Source: Pseudomonadota bacterium
GTDB taxonomy: Bacteria; Pseudomonadota; Alphaproteobacteria; Rhizobiales; Xanthobacteraceae
NCBI GenBank assembly: GCA_023422775.1
Contig: JAFAGM010000139.1
Span: 99,048-163,047, forward strand
DNA length: 64,000 nt
Direction of reading: 5' to 3'
Part shown: positions 36,949 to 43,494 of the stretch, piece after piece
Position numbering within the stretch: the stretch's first letter is position 1
How the letters are laid out: each line of letters begins with the position of its first letter
The notes under the pieces: model-generated
What the model saw: only the letters and a program-made list of their open reading frames with translations
Told to the model about the DNA's origin: nothing
Databases searched by the model: none
Program-made: the position numbers and the translations under genes

Positions 36949-37194
36949 CTAGGCTCGGTGGCGGAAAGCGATGACGTTGCTGGCACTGGCAGGCGCTGCC
37001 GAGCGCGAGACCGGTTCGCAGGTGCGGCGGCTTGGCCGTTCCAGGTCATCGGCAAGCCGGGTTGCGATCCTCGCGGCATTAGCAGCAAGACCGAGCAGGG
37101 CGCCCGGCTCGCAATCGGCTTTGCGCAGTTCAGCTTCGATGACGGCGAGTGCTGCCGCGACGTAGCGGGCTTGCATGTCAGGTTCGGTAAGCAT
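36949..37194 (-). CDS. Small protein of unknown function
   Basis: 81 residues, helical, with YVAAALAVIEAELRKADCEP and AANAARIATRLADDLE. Upstream of the recombinase on the same strand. No family recognised; moderate support from amino-acid composition only. Confidence 0.4.
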   Translation of the reverse strand: MLTEPDMQARYVAAALAVIEAELRKADCEPGALLGLAANAARIATRLADDLERPSRRTCEPVSRSAAPASASNVIAFRHRA

Positions 37195-37510
37195 GGTCAG
37201 TGCGTTTCCTGGTGCGGTGGGGGAGTAGTCCTTACTCGCTTACAGTCAACGACTCTATAGCGCTTTTTGGTGCGCCTGCGGCCCGGCGCGGGCGAGCTCT
37301 TGACCCCGCCTGGCCGCCGGCCTGACCCCCGGGTGACGGTTTGGGCCGCCAAACGAAGGCGTCGTCGGACGCCCATACAAAAATTTTCCCGCGCCGAACT
37401 TTTGACCCGCGCTACACGCCTCGCGCGCAAACCCCACCGATTTCGGGGGCTATAAGCGCGCGCTTCACATACGTACCTTCGCTGCAGTTCAACGGCTTTG
37501 AGGACGTGAA
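37195..37510. other. Intergenic GC-rich region
   Basis: 316 bases without a supported gene. It holds GC-rich inverted segments (GGCCGCCGGCC, ACCCCCGGGTG) and an A/T-rich patch ACAAAAATTTTCCCG near 37378-37392. A packaging (cos-like) or promoter role is possible but not shown. Confidence 0.3.
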
Positions 37511-38044
37511 ATGCAATCCGCCGCTAGGGCATTCCGAGGGCACACCGTGGAGAGGGCTCCACAGAAGCCGTATGATCTCCACGATCGTGTTCAATCTGCT
37601 TCGCGTGATTTGGAACAGGCCGCACGGGGCGACTTCACGGCATATGCGCTGTCCGGTGCGATGGCGTCCGTTGCAAGACATTACAGAAACATAAATCTCG
37701 GACGGATATCGCCGGCTCAACGCGACGAACTGCTTTTTGCAGTGGCCCGCGCTCACTTGGCCGCGATTGAGCACCTCCCAACGTCGTACAGTCGAGAGCA
37801 GATCAACGCTGGTATGCAAGCCTTGACGGGTCAGGTCATGGTGTGGGCCGAGAGTCCCGAGAGATCAGCGGAGCGAGGGCAGCACGCACTGGCTGATCTC
37901 GACGCCTACGCTCGAATGTTTCGAAACGATCTGCACAACATGTCCTTGTGTGAGGAAATCGAACATCGCGCCTGGCAACGGCGCGACGCCGAAATTCAAA
38001 AGCTTCTGCGGCCGGACGACGGCAGCGAAGCGGCAGGAGCCTGA
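37511..38044 (+). CDS. Element protein, first of a tandem paralogous pair
   Basis: 177 residues, helical, with HLAAIEHLPTSYSREQINAG, QVMVWAES and LDAYARMFRNDLHNMSL. The following gene shares this layout at the same spacing. No known function. One base separates the two genes. Confidence 0.6.
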   Translation: MQSAARAFRGHTVERAPQKPYDLHDRVQSASRDLEQAARGDFTAYALSGAMASVARHYRNINLGRISPAQRDELLFAVARAHLAAIEHLPTSYSREQINAGMQALTGQVMVWAESPERSAERGQHALADLDAYARMFRNDLHNMSLCEEIEHRAWQRRDAEIQKLLRPDDGSEAAGA

Positions 38045-38045
38045 A

Positions 38046-38540
38046 ATGTCACGGCTTGCAAAATCTGAAATCACGGCCCCGCAATCTGTAGGCAGTAGCG
38101 TCGAACGGTGCGTCGAATTGCTGGACGCCGCGGCGCGAGGCGAGAACATCGCAACCGCGATGTTCGAAGCTGTTGCGACGATCCAGCGCGGTCGCCTGGA
38201 CCGAGGGATCGCCGGTCCGATTGACCTTGAACAGCGAGGCAGGCTGCTAACCGCCTCGGTCCGGGCGCATGCCAAAGCAACGAAGCACCTCCCGATCGAC
38301 TACGACCGAGCGTCCCTCAATATCGGAATGTGGGCGATGGCCTATCAAATCACGATGTGGGCGGAGAGCCTCGATAAGACATCGCGTCGAAATCCCGATG
38401 AAGTATCGGATTTTCACGACGGTGCCCGCATTTTCCAAAATGAGCTGGAAAACATCGTGCTGCGTGAAAAGAAGGCAGAGCGGATGCGTGATCGGCTGAT
38501 TCCGAATGGCCTGCCACTGACACCAGTTTACAGCTTTTAG
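38046..38540 (+). CDS. Element protein, second of a tandem paralogous pair
   Basis: 164 residues. It has the same architecture as the preceding protein: HAKATKHLPIDYDRASLNIG, QITMWAES and DGARIFQNELENIVL align with the counterparts there. ATG 38046 lies next to the previous stop. Probably arose by local duplication and then diverged. Confidence 0.6.
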   Translation: MSRLAKSEITAPQSVGSSVERCVELLDAAARGENIATAMFEAVATIQRGRLDRGIAGPIDLEQRGRLLTASVRAHAKATKHLPIDYDRASLNIGMWAMAYQITMWAESLDKTSRRNPDEVSDFHDGARIFQNELENIVLREKKAERMRDRLIPNGLPLTPVYSF

Positions 38541-38550
38541 ACGGGGCCAA

Positions 38551-39510
38551 ATGCCTTATCCTCCGATTTACGACGTCACCTATAGCTACACGGGTTTCCA
38601 GTATTCCCAGCAGGGCGTCAGCGCCTTTCCGGGAACGCAACTCGACGCGGATCTCGTCGGGCTTAAGGACAGCATCGCCGGCGTATCGATCTTCATGCAG
38701 GGCGTGGTGCGCTCGGACGGCGCGCTGCAGAACGGCATCGTCACCTACGACAGTTTGAGCGCCAACCTTCAGACGAACGGCCTGGCACCGGCCGACGCGT
38801 GGGCGACGGCGACGGCCTACGCGGTCGGCGTCAGCGTCGTCGAGGGCAACACACTTTATCGCTGCCTGGTCGCGCACACGTCCGGGGTGTTCGCGACCGA
38901 CCTGTCTGCTGGGAGGTGGACGCTTGTCACCGAATTGCAGGCCGGCACGCCGGGGCCGCAGGGCAACCAAGGCGTTCAAGGACCGCAGGGCGAGCAGGGG
39001 CCACAAGGCAATCCCGGCGCCCCCGGCACAGGCGATCTTAGCGCCGCGAACAATCTGTTGGAGTTGACGGCGACGGCGTCGACGGCGCGGACCAATATCG
39101 GGGCGTTCGGGACCGGTGATGCGCTCGGCTCGGCGCAGGTGGCCGCACAGTCCGATCAGGAAAGCGCCAGTAGCACGACGCTGGCGGTTACGCCCGGGCG
39201 GCAAAAGTTCCACCCGTCGGCAGCCAAGGCGTGGGCGAAGGTGACGCAAAGCGGCACGATGACGCTCAATGCGTCGTTCAACATGAGCAGCGTCACCGAT
39301 CTCGGCTCCGGGGATTCCCAATTCAATCTGGCCACTGTATTTTCCTCGACGCACTACGCCGTCGCTGGCCTGGGCCAGCAGAATACAGGCAACAACGAAA
39401 TCTGGGCTGGCGCCTATTCTACGGCGGCGGGGACATTCCGCGCGGTTAGCAACAACGGCGGGTCCTTCGCCGACACAGTCGGCGGCGTTATCGCGTTCGG
39501 GGATCAGTGA
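38551..39510 (+). CDS. Phage tail-fibre-like protein with collagen repeats
   Basis: 319 residues. An N-terminal virion-attachment-like part (YSYTGFQYSQQGVSAFPGTQ), a carbohydrate-binding-like stretch (AYAVGVSVVEGNTLYRCLVA), nine Gly-X-Y triplets (GTPGPQGNQGVQGPQGEQGP onward, about residues 132-160), and a beta-rich C-terminal domain after VTPGRQKFHP with AKVTQSGTMTLNASFNMSSV. Collagen-like triplets are common in phage fibres. Followed by two small genes in the position of fibre-assembly proteins. Confidence 0.75.
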   Translation: MPYPPIYDVTYSYTGFQYSQQGVSAFPGTQLDADLVGLKDSIAGVSIFMQGVVRSDGALQNGIVTYDSLSANLQTNGLAPADAWATATAYAVGVSVVEGNTLYRCLVAHTSGVFATDLSAGRWTLVTELQAGTPGPQGNQGVQGPQGEQGPQGNPGAPGTGDLSAANNLLELTATASTARTNIGAFGTGDALGSAQVAAQSDQESASSTTLAVTPGRQKFHPSAAKAWAKVTQSGTMTLNASFNMSSVTDLGSGDSQFNLATVFSSTHYAVAGLGQQNTGNNEIWAGAYSTAAGTFRAVSNNGGSFADTVGGVIAFGDQ

Positions 39511-39845
39511 TGACCGAACTGGTTATCGTCTACGAGACGAAAGAGGGGACGGCCGTAGTCCACCCGGCGCCCGAGTTCGTGGCGGCGTTGATGCGCGGCG
39601 GGGTCGTGCGCAATACGCGATGGGTCGGCGATATCGACGGCAAGCCTGTTCTGGAAGGCGGCGGCGAACTGCTGCCCGCGATGACGGAACAGGAGGCCGT
39701 CGAGTTCGTGGCGTGGAAAGACGTTCCGGTTGAGGTGCAGCAGGCTCACGCCCGCGGGAATCGGCCGCTCGTCGTGATCTGCCGGCGCGCGCAACTGCCA
39801 GAACGAACGTTCCGCAACGCATGGAGACTCGCGGATGTCGCGTGA
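39510..39845 (+). CDS. Small tail-module protein
   Basis: 111 residues; ATG 39510 overlaps the fibre stop (TGATG). Contains VYETKEGTAVVHPAPEFVAA and MTEQEAVEFVAWKDVPV. No family recognised; location suggests a tail or chaperone function. Confidence 0.55.
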   Translation: MTELVIVYETKEGTAVVHPAPEFVAALMRGGVVRNTRWVGDIDGKPVLEGGGELLPAMTEQEAVEFVAWKDVPVEVQQAHARGNRPLVVICRRAQLPERTFRNAWRLADVA

Positions 39846-40209
39846 CCTGCCGAAAACTCTGATTGCAACGCCGACTGGCGAGATCGACGCCGCGTCACTG
39901 TCTGAGGTTCCGACGCGCGAATTTCGCGCCGCATGGCGGCTCGACGGCGACGTTATCAAGATTGACCTGGAAGCGGCACGGGAAATTCACAAGACGCGGT
40001 TGCGTGCTGCGCGCGTCGCTGCTTTCGATGCGGTCGACGTCAGTCGCAATATCGCGATAGAGACCGGGTCGAAGAACCAGATGGCGAACGCCAAAAGGCA
40101 CGCCGCAGAATTGCGCGATGTCACGAAGCACCCGGACTTGCTGAACGCCAGAACACCGGAGGAGATCGCCGCGTTCTGGCCGGCGATCCTGCCGCCACGA
40201 GGAGATTAA
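39835..40209 (+). CDS. Small tail-module protein, DUF4376-like layout
   Basis: 124 residues. The C-terminal half has KIDLEAAREIHKTRLRAARV and LRDVTKHPDLLNARTPEEIA, the arrangement seen in small proteins encoded after phage fibres. It overlaps the previous gene by 11 bases. A terminator follows directly. Confidence 0.6.
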   Translation: MSRDLPKTLIATPTGEIDAASLSEVPTREFRAAWRLDGDVIKIDLEAAREIHKTRLRAARVAAFDAVDVSRNIAIETGSKNQMANAKRHAAELRDVTKHPDLLNARTPEEIAAFWPAILPPRGD

Positions 40210-40221
40210 AGGATTTGCGTT

Positions 40222-40254
40222 AAAGCCGTCGCTGTCCCCCAGCCGCGGCTTTTT
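40222..40254 (+). terminator. Terminator after the tail module
   Basis: Stem AAAGCCG/CGGCTTT with inner GCTG/CAGC pairing, followed by TTTTT. Closes the element's forward operon. Confidence 0.7.
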
Positions 40255-40357
40255 CGTGCCCGATTTTTGCCGAAACTTTGCATAGTTTCAGCACTGCGGG
40301 CGCACAGAAGCGCCCCAAATCGAGCACCACGTAGAGGCGTCACAACGGGGACGTCGC

Positions 40358-40519
40358 ATGAAGTGGGTACTTGGTTGGCTGATCGTCAACGGACTCTTTA
40401 TTGCGTGGCGGACCTTGGTGGCTTCGAAACGGATGGAAGCCGATGAGCGATTGGGACGCGGAGGAAGCACTCAACCCTCCGGCTTTTCAAGAAACGTTCG
40501 GCGGCGGCTAGGGCTCTAG
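40358..40519 (+). CDS. Small membrane protein
   Basis: 53 residues with one N-terminal membrane segment (WVLGWLIVNGLFIAW) followed by a basic tail. GGGGAC lies 8 bases before the ATG. Similar mini-proteins are common in Bradyrhizobium. Function unknown. Confidence 0.45.
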   Translation: MKWVLGWLIVNGLFIAWRTLVASKRMEADERLGRGGSTQPSGFSRNVRRRLGL

Positions 40520-40572
40520 CTCCTCGGAATTGCACGCCGGTTCACGCTGCGGGCCTTCTCTTTGCCAGAAGG

Positions 40573-40833
40573 CTAAGTGGGCTTTCGATCAACGCGCCTA
40601 AAGAGTTTCGGGTTGTTGGCAACGTAATCAACCCAAAGCTCGATCATTACTCGGCATACATCATCCGGCTTAAAGCCGCCTTCGTTAGGATGGCGATAGG
40701 GAAGGTCACCGAGCCGTATGATGCCCGAGTGTGGATCAGCAGGATCAGCTGTAAATGCTGCATTGGTTGGCTTATGGACAATGCCATCCGGAGACAAAAC
40801 AAACTGGTCTCGGTTTACCGACGCTCGCAACAT
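40573..40833 (-). CDS. Small soluble protein of unknown function
   Basis: 86 residues from ATG 40833 (an ATG at 40899 is possible). Reads VNRDQFVLSPDGIVHKPTNA then AFTADPADPHSGIIRLGDLP. It resembles rhizobial conserved proteins with a VHKPTGA-type core. Isolated. Confidence 0.5.
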   Translation of the reverse strand: MLRASVNRDQFVLSPDGIVHKPTNAAFTADPADPHSGIIRLGDLPYRHPNEGGFKPDDVCRVMIELWVDYVANNPKLFRRVDRKPT

Positions 40834-40959
40834 CGTCACCCCTCGGCCAGAAAACTGAGACGCTACTTCATCTCGCATCGAAGGCAAGTAGCTTGGCAAT
40901 TATAATGTTTTGTTAGCATGGCCTGCCGGGGGCAAATGGACTTGTGTGCACAAGTGCAC

Positions 40960-40984
40960 TGAACCCCGGGCGCTCTTATGCGTT
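40960..40984 (+). promoter_or_regulatory. EcfG-like promoter (one mismatch)
   Basis: TGAAC-N16-CGTT upstream of the gene at 41079; consensus is GGAAC-N16/17-CGTT. Only the first base differs. Confidence 0.4.
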
Positions 40985-41078
40985 AATGGGTCATCACAGC
41001 CCGGCACGTGGCATATATCTGTGATGTGATCGCCCGGTTGCGCTCCCGCCTTCCTCAGGAATGGAAAGGAGCAGCGCC

Positions 41079-41276
41079 GTGCAGCGACGCCGTTTCAAAA
41101 ACATACTGACTTTCCCGGAGCGTCTCGACAAGGAAATTCAGCGCCTTCAAATAGAGGCTGAAAAGCTGCCGCCCGGCAACGAGCGCGAGGAACTTCTGCG
41201 TAAAGCCCGGAGGGCCGAGACCGCGCTCAAGATAGACAAGTGGGCCTCCTCACCCGGGCTGCGACCGCCGGAATAG
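41079..41276 (+). CDS. Small basic protein, intact paralogue of the broken gene at 48940
   Basis: 65 residues starting at GTG 41079, chosen because the leader GCGCTCCCGCCTTCCTC and AATGGAAAGGAG are shared with the paralogue at 48940 and place the start here. Sequence QRRRFKNILTFPERLDKEIQ then ...EREELLRKARRAETALKIDK. Function unknown; likely cytoplasmic. Confidence 0.65.
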   Translation: MQRRRFKNILTFPERLDKEIQRLQIEAEKLPPGNEREELLRKARRAETALKIDKWASSPGLRPPE

Positions 41277-41287
41277 GGTCGCCTTAG

Positions 41288-41425
41288 TTGACACAAATCA
41301 AAGGAAGCGGCCTGGATCAGGTCCAGCTTCCTGCTGTGGAACGGAATTGGCTTTTCGTGCTGTCCATCGTCGCCACGCTGGTCTTGTCGGTTGGCGGGGT
41401 CAGCATCCTGCTGTTCGCGATGTAG
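41288..41425 (+). CDS. Possible small membrane protein
   Basis: 45 residues starting at TTG 41288 (GTG 41336 is an alternative), with one clear membrane segment WLFVLSIVATLVLSVGGVSI and a very short end. No good ribosome site. Support is mainly the hydrophobic pattern. Confidence 0.3.
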   Translation: MTQIKGSGLDQVQLPAVERNWLFVLSIVATLVLSVGGVSILLFAM

Positions 41426-41510
41426 CAGCAAAGCAACGGTGCCAAGGCCAGGTGACACCTACACCACTTAGGTCATTTGACAGATTCAACCTTTCCATTA
41501 TTCGGAACGG

Positions 41511-41597
41511 GTGAATGATCGTGCAACCATTGGAGTCGCCATCGTCCTGAGCGCGCTCACGATCGCGTTTGCCGCGGCGGCTATATTTTGGTTTTGA
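41511..41597 (+). CDS. Tiny single-pass membrane peptide
   Basis: 28 residues from GTG 41511: a short polar head and one membrane segment (IGVAIVLSALTIAFAAAAIF). GGAACGG lies directly before the start. One of several mini membrane proteins in this region. Confidence 0.35.
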   Translation: MNDRATIGVAIVLSALTIAFAAAAIFWF

Positions 41598-41685
41598 GCA
41601 TCATTCGTCGCGCCCTGCGCTTGCCCCAATGGCCAGTCCTTGCGATCGGGATTGAATGCCCGCGCCGGCAACTGAACGACAAATA

Positions 41686-41710
41686 GGAACGTACTGCCCT
41701 ATTCAGGGTT
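41686..41710 (+). promoter_or_regulatory. EcfG-like promoter (one mismatch)
   Basis: GGAAC-N16-GGTT 43 bases upstream of the secreted-protein gene at 41754; the -10 CGTT differs in one base. Confidence 0.45.
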
Positions 41711-41753
41711 CTCTCTCGACTATCAAGTCAGAAAAATATCAGGGAGATAACTC

Positions 41754-42032
41754 ATGAGAAGAGTTTTGCTGGCCTCGGCCTGCATTTTCGCCCTGTCGTC
41801 CGCAGGGGCCATCGCGCAGACGGCGCAGCCAGGATCCGGACGACCGTCGAGTCAGGGCAACGTCGGACCCGACTCGAGCGGCAAGATGATGAAGAATGAT
41901 AGAGCCACCACCGGATCCAACACGATGAAGCGCGACGAAAGCAAAGGCATGACGCCGCCCGCCGGCCCCGGCAATACCAACAGCTCGAATCCCCAAGCCG
42001 GCGGCGGGGCTGGCAGCGGCGGCGGCAGGTAA
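41754..42032 (+). CDS. Small secreted Gly/Ser-rich protein
   Basis: 92 residues: signal peptide to about residue 21 (AGAIAQ), then a disordered, Gly/Ser/Asn/Pro-rich chain ending in GGGAGSGGGR. GGGAGATAACTC supplies the ribosome site. Similar in type to the secreted protein at 49939. Exported, function unknown; a stress-type promoter lies upstream. Confidence 0.6.
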   Translation: MRRVLLASACIFALSSAGAIAQTAQPGSGRPSSQGNVGPDSSGKMMKNDRATTGSNTMKRDESKGMTPPAGPGNTNSSNPQAGGGAGSGGGR

Positions 42033-42079
42033 TCCTCAAGGCAGCCGGTTCAAGCTGGCGAGCCTTTTAGCGTCTGCAC

Positions 42080-42193
42080 TCAATCTCCGCGGGCCTTCCT
42101 AATGGCGCGCCTCCGCCTCGCAGAGATCCAGGCGCGAAGACCGTAGCCGGCCACGAAACCAAGCCCGACCAAGACAGCTGCTTCAGTCCACAT
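42080..42193 (-). CDS. Tiny membrane protein
   Basis: 37 residues with one membrane segment (EAAVLVGLGFVAGYGLRAWI) and a strongly basic tail (RRRRAIRKARGD). TTAGGAAT lies 8 bases upstream. The leader carries the GGCCCC hairpin at 42213. Confidence 0.45.
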   Translation of the reverse strand: MWTEAAVLVGLGFVAGYGLRAWISARRRRAIRKARGD

Positions 42194-42212
42194 CGGAAAT
42201 TCCTAAGAGAAA

Positions 42213-42278
42213 CGGCCCCAGCTCTCTCAAAGCCGGGGCCGCCTTTCTCCGGGTGGGGCTAGGGGCTGATCCCCGAGC
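42213..42278. repeat. Hairpin-rich repeat module, copy A
   Basis: CGGCCCCAGCT...GGGGCCG hairpin followed by TCCGG, GGGGCT, GGGGCTG, CCCC and GAGC. The same order of blocks occurs at 48722-48789. A further dyad GGTTCCTATAGGAACC follows at about 42303. Could be leader RNA structure, a terminator or a mobile mini-repeat. Confidence 0.5.
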
Positions 42279-42442
42279 CAATATAAAATTCTTTTCGAGC
42301 TCCATGGTTCCTATAGGAACCACGGGCGTCACCCGGAGTAGGACTGATGCTTCCGGTTTGTGCCTCCCAAAAGTCTCGAGCCGGAAGAAAACCCTTCGAG
42401 GTTGGGCGGCTCCGGTTGGACTTGCGCCGGAGCCGTCTTCTT

Positions 42443-42646
42443 TTACAAACGGTCCCGCGCATCCCTCGCAAACTCCTTAGCCCTCTCCAGTGCCGTTTCA
42501 GGATCTAGCGTTTCCGGCCTGAGGCGGCGGCTGGGTAGGGCGTCCCAATGAAAATATCTACTCTCGCGGTCGTCAGGGAAACGGACATCGAAGCTCCCGC
42601 ATCCCGGGATCGCTTCGTGTTTGATGATGCGGATTTGATCGACCAT
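42443..42646 (-). CDS. Small soluble protein of unknown function
   Basis: 67 residues from ATG 42646: VDQIRIIKHEAIPGCGSFDV then RFPDDRESRYFHWDALPSRR. This pattern (IxIxKHExxPxxGSFEVRF) is familiar from conserved Bradyrhizobium small proteins. Function unknown. Confidence 0.6.
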   Translation of the reverse strand: MVDQIRIIKHEAIPGCGSFDVRFPDDRESRYFHWDALPSRRLRPETLDPETALERAKEFARDARDRL

Positions 42647-42657
42647 GCCCACAGCTA

Positions 42658-42747
42658 TCAGGATGGGCCCCAAACCAGGTACAGCGCCACCCCGATTGCG
42701 GACAAGACCGAGATAACCTCCCAGAACAGGGGGTGTTCATTTGCCAT
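42658..42747 (-). CDS. Tiny membrane protein ending in VWGPS
   Basis: 29 residues: ANEHPLFWEVISVLSAIGVA then LYLVWGPS. The protein at 49666 has the same layout and the same VWGPS end. No Shine-Dalgarno; the -10 box of a promoter lies only 7 bases upstream, so the mRNA may be leaderless. Confidence 0.5.
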   Translation of the reverse strand: MANEHPLFWEVISVLSAIGVALYLVWGPS

Positions 42748-42754
42748 CACGACC

Positions 42755-42779
42755 AACTACGCCGGTGGCCAATCGTTCC
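42755..42779 (-). promoter_or_regulatory. EcfG-like promoter (one mismatch)
   Basis: On the reverse strand GGAAC-N16-AGTT; the -10 ends 7 bases before the ATG at 42747. Confidence 0.45.
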
Positions 42780-42808
42780 TCTATCCCGGCAGACGGCCTG
42801 GCGGGCAT

Positions 42809-43003
42809 CTATTTCACGATCCGCAAGGTTTGACGCCGCTGCATACGGTCGAGAGCGCGGACAACTTCTTCCTTATCGAGAACGACCAACAGCCGGTCCA
42901 CCGTTCGCGTAGCGTCGCGCGGGCCGGGAGCAATGTATTCGCAAAGGATGCGCCGAGCATCCTCCATTGCCTTCAGGACGGTGTCGTGGTCCGGGGTGTT
43001 CAT
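42809..43003 (-). CDS. Small soluble protein under an EcfG promoter
   Basis: 64 residues from ATG 43003: NTPDHDTVLKAMEDARRILC then EYIAPGPRDATRTVDRLLVV. Helical and conserved-looking in Bradyrhizobium; function unknown. AGAGG gives a ribosome site and an exact EcfG motif lies 28 bases upstream. Confidence 0.65.
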   Translation of the reverse strand: MNTPDHDTVLKAMEDARRILCEYIAPGPRDATRTVDRLLVVLDKEEVVRALDRMQRRQTLRIVK

Positions 43004-43031
43004 GGGTGCTGCGCCTCTTGTGCCTGCCAGC

Positions 43032-43056
43032 AACGCCCCTAGCTACCCTCCGTTCC
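43032..43056 (-). promoter_or_regulatory. EcfG (general stress sigma factor) promoter, exact match
   Basis: Reverse strand GGAAC-N16-CGTT, 28 bases before the gene starting at 43003. Confidence 0.65.
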
Positions 43057-43164
43057 AATGCGCGACCTTTATCTGTGCTTGGGTATCTTTGTGAACAGAC
43101 GGCGTGCCCCTGCGACCTCTACCTGTTGTCAGCATTGCCGACCCTTGAAATATATTCGCGCTCT

Positions 43165-43193
43165 GCCCGGCGGCTTCAAGCCGCCGGGCTTTT
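43165..43193 (+). terminator. Intrinsic terminator
   Basis: 11-bp stem GCCCGGCGGCT/AGCCGCCGGGC with a 3-base loop, followed by TTTT. No supported forward gene ends directly before it. Confidence 0.6.
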
Positions 43194-43494
43194 GCGTAGG
43201 TGTCATTGGTCTCTCTTCAGCTTGCACTTGCTCCAATGATGCGTCTTGGCCTCGGGATTGAAGACGCGCCCGACGTGGCGGTTCAGCGCCTTCATGATCG
43301 CAATCCCCGCCAGTATCGTAGGCCCGCACCGTGAGACTGGTGCTTGATCAGCTTTTGAGTTACAATGTTTGCACCCGTTGAACGCGGCACTCGGGCAGCC
43401 GCACTTTGATGAACCGTTCGACCGCCAAACTTAGTCGCGGCAAGACGGATTTCACGCTGACAGCACGTTCTGTTCGGCGAAGCGGGGTGATAAA

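Noticed and set aside
43203..43295. 30-codon reverse frame with FNPEAKTHHWSKC
   Set aside because: A related stretch near 41620 hints at a small family, but start and ribosome site are poor; too weak to annotate.
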